Shown here: piece by piece, positions 44,022 to 52,198 of the stretch
Numbering within the stretch: position 1 is the stretch's first letter
Layout of the letters: every line of letters begins with the position of its first letter
Source of the DNA: Gammaproteobacteria bacterium
Lineage (GTDB): Bacteria > Pseudomonadota > Gammaproteobacteria > Steroidobacterales > Rariloculaceae
Length of the DNA stretch: 64,000 nt
Reading direction: 5' to 3'
NCBI GenBank assembly: GCA_022825505.1
Contig: JAJDWR010000067.1
Coordinates: 186,001-250,000 of the forward strand
The notes under the pieces: model-generated
The model's input: only the letters and a program-made list of their open reading frames with translations
The model's database searches: none
What the model was told of the DNA's origin: nothing
Position numbers and translations under genes: made by a program

Positions 44022-44288
44022 AGTCTAGCGAATCTGTGGGCGTTCCGCCTGTTGCCTGTTGACGAACATGAGGGATACGCTCGACAAGCGGCGCCTTCGT
44101 AATGCCATCAGGATCGACAGACTCTTGGTTATTCATGGAACAAATGGCGTACAATCAGAAACTTTAATAATTAAATCAATATGTTGTGCGCCATGTTACT
44201 GGTGTTCAGCGTATACTTTGGACAGATTTTCTCCACCCAGCACCAGCCGTGGGACGTTTGTTTCCGGGACACAGCACTTGAGGTAACG

Positions 44289-45623
44289 ATGGAAAAGAAA
44301 ATCAACGATCTCCTGCATCAGTTTTCCCGCGGTCGTGTCGACCGCCGCGAATTTCTTACGCGACTGGCCGTGCTCCCCGGTGGAATCGCCGCCGCCTCCG
44401 CGGTCTTTCCCCTGCTCAATTCGCCGAAGGCCAGGGCTCAGATGTTTGGCGGGGGCGCTTCCTACTCCACGGAGGAACGCGACCGCCGTTGGGCCAACAT
44501 CCGCAGGATGATGTCGGAGAATGGATATGACTGCCTGATTCTTCCCAAGGGCATGGGCGACGGCATTAATTTCCTGCAGTATGCCGAGTACGTCTCCAAT
44601 GCGTTCTTCATGACCCCGGGCGCGGTGGTCTTTCCGCTGGAGGGGGAGCCCGCCATGGTCGGCGCCATACCCAGGCCCAATGCCTGGATCGAACGGACCA
44701 CGCTGAAGTGGTTCGAGGGTGGGGAGCAGACGCCCATCGGCGACCTGGTCGTCGATCTTGTCAACGAAATGGGACTCGCCGGCGGCAATATTGCCGTTGT
44801 CGGAACCCGCGCCAGCGTCGAGGGGCTGAACGAATTCATCAACGAGGGCTTTGTCAAGTACGCGACCTGGGCCACGATCATGGCCGGATTGCCCGATGCC
44901 ACGTTCACGGATATCACGCCGGAATTTGCCGAACTGGTCATGGTCAAGGGGGCGGAGGAGCAGGCCAACATCATCAGCGCGGCGCAGGTGGGCGAGGGGC
45001 TGCACGAAATGCTGCTCGACACAGTCGACGTCGGCGTGGACGCGAAAGACGTTCGCGTCGCCGTCGCCGAGTACCTGATCCGCAATGACGCCTCGTCCGA
45101 CGTTCAGGCGCTGGAACTGGCCCCCGGAACGATTCGCGACGGTCAGGTCTTGAACTCCGAATACGGCATCATCCATTCCGGCGGATATGCTCAGGTGACC
45201 CTGTGCGTTGCCTGCGGCTCAGTCGGCGACCAGATCGAGGAACTGGCCGAGATCGCGCACGCTTCCATGGATTACGGTGCGGAGAACCTGCGGGCCGGCG
45301 CGCGCTTCGGAGACGTGATCGCCGGCATGGAAGACATCGTCATGCGCGACGGCGTCTGGCACGGTTTTCCGCAGATTCACGGCCTCATGCCGATGTTCAT
45401 GGCCGGTCCCGTCTACAACGCACCGCCACCGTTCCAGCCCTCGAAGACCATCGGCGCCGATGTCGAAGTCAAGCCCGGCATGGCGTTCAGCTTCGAGCCC
45501 GGCGCCCGCCGGGGGTTCGGGCCGGGCAGCGGGCACGTGAAGGTCGGCGCCACGGCCATCGTCACCGAGACGGGACTGGACATCCACAACGAGATTGGGC
45601 TGCGGATGCAGCGGGTCGGCTAG
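44289..45623 (+). CDS. Tat-exported M24 peptidase-like protein, metal site degenerate
   Basis: Protein of 444 residues with a twin-arginine signal (VDRREFLTRLAV then PGGIAAASAVFPLL) and a creatinase/prolidase-type two-domain fold: N-terminal SENGYDCLILPKG and C-terminal pita-bread domain. The five metal ligands of M24 enzymes are mostly missing: the first Asp appears as Glu (NSEYGIIHSGGY), the second Asp position reads AQVT, and the last Glu is Gly (KVGATAIVTETG); only SFEPG keeps its Glu. A metal-free hydrolase, as creatinase is, or a binding protein is possible. ATG 44289 has GAGGT five bases upstream. The 267-base gap before it is AT-rich with only weak promoter-like boxes. Confidence 0.85.
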   Translation: MEKKINDLLHQFSRGRVDRREFLTRLAVLPGGIAAASAVFPLLNSPKARAQMFGGGASYSTEERDRRWANIRRMMSENGYDCLILPKGMGDGINFLQYAEYVSNAFFMTPGAVVFPLEGEPAMVGAIPRPNAWIERTTLKWFEGGEQTPIGDLVVDLVNEMGLAGGNIAVVGTRASVEGLNEFINEGFVKYATWATIMAGLPDATFTDITPEFAELVMVKGAEEQANIISAAQVGEGLHEMLLDTVDVGVDAKDVRVAVAEYLIRNDASSDVQALELAPGTIRDGQVLNSEYGIIHSGGYAQVTLCVACGSVGDQIEELAEIAHASMDYGAENLRAGARFGDVIAGMEDIVMRDGVWHGFPQIHGLMPMFMAGPVYNAPPPFQPSKTIGADVEVKPGMAFSFEPGARRGFGPGSGHVKVGATAIVTETGLDIHNEIGLRMQRVG

Positions 45624-45779
45624 GCCGACTGCACCTCAAGGCTCGGCTCGGTGTGCACCTCGTCGATGTGCACACCCCAGTTGTCCGCCGCCATCGGATC
45701 TCCGCGGTCATCGCCGACGTGGAGTTCTACGACGCCGCGACGATTGAGGATTTGTTGGCCGCCTGCGCACGCGCCCGGC

Positions 45780-45835
45780 TCAATTGAACGGTTTTGTAGA
45801 ACGTATAAGTCAAAAACTTACACATTATCAATTGA
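45780..45835 (+). promoter_or_regulatory. Repeated palindromes upstream of the EF-hand sulfotransferase gene
   Basis: TCAATTGA occurs twice, at 45780-45787 and 45828-45835, 48 bp apart. Between them GTATAAGT (45803-45810) and ACTTACAC (45816-45823) form an inverted repeat with one mismatch and a 5-base loop. The region is much more AT-rich than its surroundings and ends 50 bases before the ATG. Regulatory use is inferred. The earlier part of this 260-base gap (45624-45779) is GC-rich and open on both strands but I recognise no gene in it. Confidence 0.4.
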
Positions 45836-45883
45836 ATTAAGGTCAATTACACTCATGCTGGCGTCTTCCAGGAGGTTGCTGTA

Positions 45884-47788
45884 ATGCCTGACCACAAACA
45901 TTGGAACCAGTTGAATGCCGCCGTTCGGTTGGCGTTCCTGTCCCTCTTCCTTGGCCCTGGTGTGACCGTTGTATCGGCCCAGGACCTGATGTCTCAATCG
46001 GAACAGCCCGTTCTGACGGCATTGGATCTCAATGCCGATGGCACGCTGTCGACTGAAGAGGTTCAGTACGGTGCCGGGTCGCTGAGAGCGCTGGACACAA
46101 ATGGCGATGGTGTCCTGTCACCGGAAGAGACAAGGCTGGTATTGCCGGAAGGAAGACAATTCCCGCCGGGATTCACGGGGGAAATGATGCGGAATCCCAG
46201 GATTCAGCCCCTGATGAAGCTCATCGACCGCAATGGTGACGGGACCATTGATGCCGATGAAATCGAAGCCTCAAGCAGTGCCATAAAGCGCCTGGACGCG
46301 GATGGCGACTGGAACCTGAGTAGCGCCGAGACTTCGCTACGTCAGGGCGACGCCGCTGGAGCCGGGGATGACGGCGCGGAGGGCGGCCGGGCAGGGAGTC
46401 CGGACATGACCGGATTCCAGGGTTCAATGACTGAAGAAAACCGCGGTCCGTTTGGCGCTACCCTGTTCGACGATGGAGTCGGGCCGGGTCAGGACAACCG
46501 GGCGTTCGATGGCTACATTTTCTACATGGAGCACGACACCAACATGAGCCGGACCGTCGGCAATACCACCTGGTTGTTGAATTCATCGTTTCAACCGGTA
46601 CACCGCTGGGACAATCCGAATCATGCCCACGAAGGCGTTGGCCCCTACCTGCTGGAAAACGGAACGGTCGTGCGTCCCTACTCAACAGTAGACTGGCTGG
46701 ACAGGGAAGAATTCTACGTAGCCTCCTTTACCTCGCTCGAGATCATCGACTGGGATGGGAATCAACTCTGGGAATTCGACTATTGCACGCCTTATCGCCA
46801 TTGCATGCATCATGACTTTGAACCCATGCCCAATGGGAACATTCTGCTGATCGTCAATGACTTCAGGACTCTTGAGGAAGCTGAATCAATCGGCTTTCGC
46901 CCCGTTAACGACAGGGCGATAGCCTTTGAACGCATCGTTGAAATTCAACCGAATCTGGAAGACGGATCGACCCGCATTGTCTGGGAATGGAATGTGCTGG
47001 ACCACATCGTCCAGGATCTATTTCCTGACCGCCCCAACTATGGCGATCCCGCAGATCATGTCGGCAAGATCGACATCAACTATGTTGGCAAGACAACCCG
47101 ATTCATCCCCGGAAGCATTTTTCACTTCAACTCCATCTCCTACAGCGAAGAGCGGGATCAGATTCTGATCAGCAATTTCGGTACCAACGAGATATTCATC
47201 ATCGATCACAGCACCACCACGGCGGAGGCACGTACGGATAGCGGAGGTGCAAGTGGCAGGGGTGGTGATCTGATATATCGATGGGGAAATCCCCATGCGT
47301 ACGGGATGGGAGATGCCGAATCCCGACAGCTATTCAAGCAACATGACGCGGTCTGGATACCAGACAGTGTTCCTGCGCGCGGGGATATCAGCGTATTCAA
47401 CAACGGAGTGGAGCGGCAACCGGCGTACACCAACTACATTGAGCTGACACTGCCCGCACTTGACGGTACGTACCGGCGTGCCGGTAATGAACCGTACGGT
47501 CCTGCGAGCCCGGATTACGAATTCAATGAATTTGCAGGCGATCCACCGGAGAGCTTTTACGCGCCGTTCATGTCGGGGGCCAGGCGTCTGCCCAATGGCA
47601 ATATCTTCGGCGTCAGCGGGCTGGTGAGTGGAATTTTTGAAGTGACGGAAGAGGGTGAGGAGGTGTTACGGGCAGTCCCGGGCAGCCGCTCCAGTTTCTA
47701 TCGTGCTTACAAGTTTCCAAAAGACTATCCCGCATTCAATGACAGAAATCTTGCCCCGCTTTCTACAGGCTGGAGTATTCAGGACTAG
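45884..47788 (+). CDS. EF-hand / arylsulfotransferase fusion protein
   Basis: Exported protein of 634 residues. After the signal peptide (ending VVSAQ) come four calcium-binding loops: DLNADGTLSTEE (48-59), DTNGDGVLSPEE (71-82), DRNGDGTIDADE (115-126) and a degenerate DADGDWNLSSAE (138-149). From about residue 190 follows an ASST-type propeller with CMHHDFEPMPNGNIL, NYGDPADH, DHST, YRWGNPHAY and FKQHDAVW, the landmarks shared with the paralogues at 14445 and 57551. AGGAGGT lies eight bases before ATG 45884. Codons are visibly richer in A and T than in neighbours, so recent acquisition is possible. Calcium could control folding or activity outside the cytoplasm. Confidence 0.88.
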   Translation: MPDHKHWNQLNAAVRLAFLSLFLGPGVTVVSAQDLMSQSEQPVLTALDLNADGTLSTEEVQYGAGSLRALDTNGDGVLSPEETRLVLPEGRQFPPGFTGEMMRNPRIQPLMKLIDRNGDGTIDADEIEASSSAIKRLDADGDWNLSSAETSLRQGDAAGAGDDGAEGGRAGSPDMTGFQGSMTEENRGPFGATLFDDGVGPGQDNRAFDGYIFYMEHDTNMSRTVGNTTWLLNSSFQPVHRWDNPNHAHEGVGPYLLENGTVVRPYSTVDWLDREEFYVASFTSLEIIDWDGNQLWEFDYCTPYRHCMHHDFEPMPNGNILLIVNDFRTLEEAESIGFRPVNDRAIAFERIVEIQPNLEDGSTRIVWEWNVLDHIVQDLFPDRPNYGDPADHVGKIDINYVGKTTRFIPGSIFHFNSISYSEERDQILISNFGTNEIFIIDHSTTTAEARTDSGGASGRGGDLIYRWGNPHAYGMGDAESRQLFKQHDAVWIPDSVPARGDISVFNNGVERQPAYTNYIELTLPALDGTYRRAGNEPYGPASPDYEFNEFAGDPPESFYAPFMSGARRLPNGNIFGVSGLVSGIFEVTEEGEEVLRAVPGSRSSFYRAYKFPKDYPAFNDRNLAPLSTGWSIQD

Positions 47789-47793
47789 CCCGG

Positions 47794-47825
47794 AAAAATC
47801 AGTGCGCCGTGGAAAGGCGCACTGA
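47794..47825 (-). terminator. Intrinsic terminator
   Basis: A perfect 10-bp stem TCAGTGCGCC (47799-47808) / GGCGCACTGA (47816-47825) with a 7-base loop is followed, read on the minus strand, by five T (A-run at 47794-47798). It ends the minus-strand operon that finishes with the TRAP binding protein at 47917, and the stem lies between it and the convergent sulfotransferase gene. Confidence 0.85.
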
Positions 47826-47916
47826 GATACTGGGGCTGGCGTTTGTTGGTCTGAGGTCTGATACCCGGGCTGGAGAACTCGCGGCTGAGGTCGCCGGCAC
47901 AGGGGAGCCGCACGCT

Positions 47917-49023
47917 TCAGAGGCCCACCATTTCGAGCAGTTCGGCCGGATAACTGCTTCGGGCCTCTGCGTATAGTGGCTGCACTGCGTCCATGAACGC
48001 TGTGCGGGCCTCGGAAGAAAGTTCCACAATCTCACCCCCGGCCTCGCGGACCACCGCTTGCGCCTGCGGTTCTTCCTCGTCGTGCAGTTCGCGTTGCAGG
48101 GCCACCGCCTCCCGGGCTGCGGCCCGCGCGACCTGTTGAACATTCGCGGGCCAGGCATCGAACGTGGGCCGGTGGACGAAGATCGGACGTGACAGGTAGG
48201 AGTGGTACGTTGTGGTGTAGTAGCGCTGATAGGGGTAGATGTTGTAGGTCACGATGTTCGCAAAGGGATTCTCCTGGCCGTCCAGTTCACCGGCCCGGAT
48301 AGCCTCGATGCCCGCTGTCAGGTCGATGGCGTGGGCTTCGGCGCCAAGCAGTTCGAAGGTGCGCCGCTGGGCGCCCAGCACGCGAATCTTCAGGCCGCGC
48401 AGGTCATCCAGGGTTTCCACCGGGCGGACGTTGTTGGAGATGTGGCGAAAGCCGTTCTCGAAGTATCCCAGAATTCGGTAGTTGTTGGTCGCCTCCAGAC
48501 TTGCCGTGGCGGACTCTCCCAGGGGACCATCCATGGCCGCCCGGGCGGTTTCGTGATCGGCGAACAGGAAGGGCAGGGCAGCCAACTCCAGTTCAGGCAC
48601 GTCGGTCATGGTGACGTACCCTGCGCTGAGCACGCCGGCGTCCACCAGCCAGCGCAGGTCACCGCCGCCGTATCCGATTTCAAGGACGTCGTAGACGTAG
48701 TCGACATCGAGGCCGGCTTCGGCCCGGAGCCGATCGCCGATGTGGGTCAGCCCCCGGCTGAAACTGGTGGTGGACGGCGAGTATCCGGCCATTCGAAAGC
48801 GGTTGGGGATAGCCGAAGCGCCTGGCGCCTGGGGCTGCTGCGCCCTGCCTGTTGAAGGGACGAGCATGGCGGCCAGACCGCCTGCGCCCGCCATCGCCGC
48901 CGCCTTCAGGAATCGCCTTTTGGATGGGATTATCGTCACGTCGCCATGCAATTGGTTTCCGCCGCCTACCGCTGGTTTCCGCTCGCCGTTGGCTTCCGCC
49001 GGTTTTTGGTTTCTGTTCGTCAT
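47917..49023 (-). CDS. TRAP transporter substrate-binding protein (DctP-like), Tat-type signal
   Basis: Periplasmic binding protein of 368 residues. The DctP pattern is seen in LRGLKIRVLGAQRRTFELLG and the later GIEAIRAGELDGQENPFANI, which contains the ligand-binding region. The N-terminus is long (about 34 residues) and then has SKRRFLKAAAMAG, a twin-arginine-like signal with Lys for the first Arg of the consensus, followed by a hydrophobic stretch. ATG 49023 is 38 bases after the RraA-type gene. No membrane subunits are adjacent, so it must use permeases encoded elsewhere. Operon context (LigB-type dioxygenase, aldolase) points to an aromatic or dicarboxylic acid ligand. Confidence 0.92.
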   Translation of the reverse strand: MTNRNQKPAEANGERKPAVGGGNQLHGDVTIIPSKRRFLKAAAMAGAGGLAAMLVPSTGRAQQPQAPGASAIPNRFRMAGYSPSTTSFSRGLTHIGDRLRAEAGLDVDYVYDVLEIGYGGGDLRWLVDAGVLSAGYVTMTDVPELELAALPFLFADHETARAAMDGPLGESATASLEATNNYRILGYFENGFRHISNNVRPVETLDDLRGLKIRVLGAQRRTFELLGAEAHAIDLTAGIEAIRAGELDGQENPFANIVTYNIYPYQRYYTTTYHSYLSRPIFVHRPTFDAWPANVQQVARAAAREAVALQRELHDEEEPQAQAVVREAGGEIVELSSEARTAFMDAVQPLYAEARSSYPAELLEMVGL

Positions 49024-49061
49024 CGTTGTTTTCCGTTGGCTTCGCTCAGGCATCGCCGAAC

Positions 49062-49727
49062 TCAGTCCTGCGTTCCAAGCATGGTTTCGTAGTTCCTTCC
49101 CATTACCTCGGTTACCGGGTGGCCCCTGAGCACGTCGGCGGACATGCGCTGTTCGCGTGCGGTGATCTTCTCTGCGATGGCCAGCACTTCTTCGGCGTTG
49201 CCCGCCGGCACAAATACAACGCCGGTGCCGTCTGCAATGACCAGGTCGCCGGGCGCGACGTCGACGTCCCCCACCCGGATCTCGACGTTGGCCGCGGCCT
49301 GGTGGATTCGTCCTCGGGCCGTACACGGCGTGGCGGAGCGGGAGAATACCGGCAGCCCGATCCGCTCGTATTCGTCGATGTCGCGCGCCGGTCCCTCGAC
49401 GATGACGCCGCGGATCCCCTTTTGATGCGCCGCCGTGGCCAGCACACCGCCCCAGCCGGCGGCCTCGATTCCGGTGCGCTGTTCCACGACGATGACGTCG
49501 ATGTCGCTCGATTCCACGATGGAATGCGTACCCAGGTGGCTCCCGGACCCGCCCCGGGGTTTGCCGGCGGCAAGCTTCATCGTCTGCACGCGTCCGGCGA
49601 TCGTTGCAGCGGTCGATCGACGTGCGAGGCCGCTGACCGCGCCGCTCACGCCAAGGCTGTCGAGGGCATCGGAAACCGCGCAAGTGTCGAGCGCGGACAG
49701 CCGGTCGACAAGCGATGCGTAGTTCAT
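49062..49727 (-). CDS. RraA-type aldolase (4-hydroxy-4-methyl-2-oxoglutarate aldolase-like)
   Basis: Protein of 221 residues of the RraA fold. AAGWGGVLATAAHQKGIRGV is the conserved pyruvate-binding loop and EGPARDIDEY (Arg115, Asp116) holds the catalytic Arg-Asp pair of HMG/CHA aldolase, which splits the last intermediate of the protocatechuate and gallate 4,5-cleavage pathways into pyruvate and oxaloacetate. RNase E inhibitors of the same fold usually have VDGAVRD here. ATG 49727 lies 31 bases after the LigB-like gene, so this pathway reading is well supported by context. Confidence 0.88.
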   Translation of the reverse strand: MNYASLVDRLSALDTCAVSDALDSLGVSGAVSGLARRSTAATIAGRVQTMKLAAGKPRGGSGSHLGTHSIVESSDIDVIVVEQRTGIEAAGWGGVLATAAHQKGIRGVIVEGPARDIDEYERIGLPVFSRSATPCTARGRIHQAAANVEIRVGDVDVAPGDLVIADGTGVVFVPAGNAEEVLAIAEKITAREQRMSADVLRGHPVTEVMGRNYETMLGTQD

Positions 49728-49758
49728 GGGCGGCTCATGCGTGGCGTGAAGGCGCCGT

Positions 49759-50769
49759 TCAGGTCCACGCAATCATGCCCTGGGCCGTGCCCGTCCCGGC
49801 TTCCGACCGGTAGCAGGGCTGGTAGGTCAGCGCGTCGCCGGACAATTCCGTTCCGAACAGGCACCCCGCCGCGGAGATCCAGTTTCTCAATTCGGACGTG
49901 CCGTCCATGAGCAGGTCCTGGGGCAGGGCGCAGAGCGGCTCCGGATCGCGCTCGGCAATGGCCTTGAAGAACAGTTGGTCGATCTCGGTATTGATTACGA
50001 AGTGGCTCATGCCTCCGGAACCGCAGACGGCCACGCGCAGGTCGCTGTCCCAGTCGGCGATCGCCCGCGCCACCATCTGGCCGAACTCGTAGCACCGGGT
50101 TGCGGTTGGCTGGTTGGGCGGAAAGAACGTATTGCAGATCAGCGGCAGCGTCGGTACGACCTTGTTTTCCATCACGCGCCGAAAGATCCAGGTAAACGAG
50201 TGGGGCGTGCCGTGGTGCCAGGCATCGGGGTTATGCGGCCAGTGCAACGACCAGGACAGGTCGAAGCGGCTCCGGTGGCCCTCTTCCATCACCCGCTTCG
50301 CCAGTTCCGGCAGGCCCGGGTATGTCACCGTGTCGTGGGGCCGGTAGGCCCATTCGGATTGCAGGATGCCCGGCGGCAGGCGCTGTTCCTGTTCTTCGTT
50401 CAGGGGGCCATGATCGAGCGTCTCGCCGCCGAACACCGTGAACATGGGCGTGATGTCTTCGTGGAAACACTCCCGCTGATCGTTGCCGAAGATGACGCAG
50501 ACGTCGGGACTGACTTCCCGCCAGGTCTCCGCGAGACTCCCCACGGCCTCCTGACAGGCGTCGTAGCGTACCTGCATGGCCTCGATGGCACTCTCCGCGC
50601 CGAGGTTCTCGTCGCGGCGCAGTTCGATCAGCTCATCGAAATCGTATTGCTTGCCCTTGAACCAATGCCTGCGCTTGCGGTCGGCGGGCAGGCGCAATTC
50701 CCACTCGTCGGGTGTGGTGTTGAGTTGGGGGCCGTGAGCCGTGTAGATGCCGAGAACGATTTCCGCCAC
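49759..50769 (-). CDS. Class III extradiol dioxygenase, LigB superfamily (second copy)
   Basis: Dioxygenase of 336 residues, paralogue of the 30583 protein. It shares GIYTAHGPQL (first ligand His), the central CVIFGNDQRECFHEDI (Asn-Asp-Gln where the other copy has Asp-Asp-His), QPTATRCYEFGQ and the C-terminal GSGGMSHFVI, and both end with PCYRSEAGTG. GTG 50769 overlaps the stop of the DUF6152 gene (TAGTG). Followed by the RraA-type aldolase, it probably performs 4,5-cleavage of a protocatechuate- or gallate-like acid. Substrate not proven. Confidence 0.91.
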   Translation of the reverse strand: MAEIVLGIYTAHGPQLNTTPDEWELRLPADRKRRHWFKGKQYDFDELIELRRDENLGAESAIEAMQVRYDACQEAVGSLAETWREVSPDVCVIFGNDQRECFHEDITPMFTVFGGETLDHGPLNEEQEQRLPPGILQSEWAYRPHDTVTYPGLPELAKRVMEEGHRSRFDLSWSLHWPHNPDAWHHGTPHSFTWIFRRVMENKVVPTLPLICNTFFPPNQPTATRCYEFGQMVARAIADWDSDLRVAVCGSGGMSHFVINTEIDQLFFKAIAERDPEPLCALPQDLLMDGTSELRNWISAAGCLFGTELSGDALTYQPCYRSEAGTGTAQGMIAWT

Positions 50770-51296
50770 TATTCTTCCTCCGTCAGGTTGCATCGGGCGC
50801 CAATGCAAAGCAGCTCGGTGCCGTCTTCGATCAGCGCCCGGTTGAGATAAACGACACGGTCGCGCCGGCCGGGCCATCCGGTAATCGTAACCAGTTGCCC
50901 CAGGGTGAATCTATCCGTCTCGAACCCGGCCCGCCGCATGGTATTGATGGCGCCCATCTCCACGAGCCACTCTACCGTGCTGCCGTCATCGCCGGTGACG
51001 TCCATCCGGAAATGCGAGTGGGGATTGAGCCACTTGATCTCGGCGAGCACCCCCGTGACGGAAATCTCGCGCGATGTGTCGAAATTGACCGGCACGGAAT
51101 GGTGCGCGAACGCGTCGGCGGCGAACAAGTCCGCAATGACCAACGCCGCCGCGAATACGGCTGTCCCGGGGGCCGCGAAATGGGCGTGGGAGCACATCGA
51201 TCCGGACATTGTCCTGGAAGAACTGAACCGGGCCTTGCAGTGGACATGGAGGCGCAGGCTGGAGCGAATCGATTGTGCGTGCTTTGCCGTGTTCAT
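50769..51296 (-). CDS. Exported DUF6152 family protein
   Basis: Protein of 175 residues. A hydrophobic signal (TAVFAAALVIADLFAADAFA) is followed by the mature start HHSVPVNFDTSREISVTGV, then EIKWLNPHSHFRMDV, the family signature, and ITGWPGRRDRVV near the end. The start is uncertain: ATG 51296 gives a long N-terminus before the signal, and ATG 51209 would start nearer to it. It follows the 51299 gene directly and overlaps the dioxygenase start. Function of DUF6152 is unknown. Confidence 0.88.
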   Translation of the reverse strand: MNTAKHAQSIRSSLRLHVHCKARFSSSRTMSGSMCSHAHFAAPGTAVFAAALVIADLFAADAFAHHSVPVNFDTSREISVTGVLAEIKWLNPHSHFRMDVTGDDGSTVEWLVEMGAINTMRRAGFETDRFTLGQLVTITGWPGRRDRVVYLNRALIEDGTELLCIGARCNLTEEE

Positions 51297-51298
51297 CG

Positions 51299-52123
51299 TC
51301 AATCGGGGGCAACTATGGCGGCATCCTCGGGAGTGCAGCCATATTCCAGCAGTTCGAAGTCCGACCGGGCATAGGGGATGGTAACCACCAGCGGCTCGCG
51401 ATAGTAGGTGGGATCCAGGTGAGTTGACTCTATGGTCAGCACGTCTGCGTCGCGGCTGATCCGTTCAACCGTGTGCATTCTCCGGCTCTGGGGCGTTCCG
51501 GCCCATTCCGCCATGGTGGAGACGTAACCCGGTGCAAAGTCGACGGTATCGATAACCAGGGTGTCGCCGTCGTACCAGGCGGTGGAATGGCCCAGCGCGG
51601 GCATTCCTTCAATGTGGGAGCGCTCGGGGTCGGGATCATTCGGGTCCGTCAGCGGCACCATCCGGTCGATGTCCATCCACTCGTACTGCAGCCGTACGTG
51701 GTCTTCTGCCTGGGTAATTCGCACCAGCACGTTGGGGTTGAGCCAGATTCGGGTCCAGCTTGCGCCGATGCAGTCGTAGGCGGGATCGTCGCGGGCAAAA
51801 TCGTAGTCGTCAAACGCTCGTTGACCGGCCTCGGTGAAGACCCATTCGCCGAATTCGATGGTCCCTTCCCGGATCCAGTTTGCGGACAGGTCCGGCGTCT
51901 GGGCGGTTGCGGTCTCCACGACAAGAGCAGCGGTGCAGATTGCGGCGAAGACCGAAGCAGCAGCCCATCGATTAGCAGCGGACACTGCTGAAGCTTGTCT
52001 GGTCCGCAGCCGGGCGCCTCGCCGGTCTCGGTGCGACGGAGGGCTCCCGCCACGGGCTGCTAGACAATTCTTCACAAAGCACCGCCCTGCGAACCACTGA
52101 TTTTCCATTGGTTTACGGTCCAT
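51299..52123 (-). CDS. Exported protein of unknown function, partner of DUF6152
   Basis: Protein of up to 274 residues. A hydrophobic signal (RWAAASVFAAICTAALVVETATA-Q) is preceded by about 50 residues, so the true start may be one of the internal GTG codons (52075 or 51985) rather than ATG 52123. The mature part contains PAYDCIGASWTRIW, ALGHSTAWYDGDTLVIDTVDF and ESTHLDPTYYREP, matching the 13641 protein and the C-terminal half of the 60341 protein. It is the first gene of the operon that continues with DUF6152, LigB-like dioxygenase, aldolase and DctP. No activity can be assigned. Confidence 0.78.
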   Translation of the reverse strand: MDRKPMENQWFAGRCFVKNCLAARGGSPPSHRDRRGARLRTRQASAVSAANRWAAASVFAAICTAALVVETATAQTPDLSANWIREGTIEFGEWVFTEAGQRAFDDYDFARDDPAYDCIGASWTRIWLNPNVLVRITQAEDHVRLQYEWMDIDRMVPLTDPNDPDPERSHIEGMPALGHSTAWYDGDTLVIDTVDFAPGYVSTMAEWAGTPQSRRMHTVERISRDADVLTIESTHLDPTYYREPLVVTIPYARSDFELLEYGCTPEDAAIVAPD

Positions 52124-52198
52124 TCGCGCACCGCGCCCGCCTGTCCGGGCAGATGATTATAGTAAAGTATCCGTCGATACCCCTGCCGGGAGATGCCG

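Noticed and set aside
45624..45787. Possible small gene or remnant in either direction after the M24-like gene
   Set aside because: Both strands stay open for about 50 codons and look protein-like, as expected for GC-rich DNA; no family recognised and no ribosome site.
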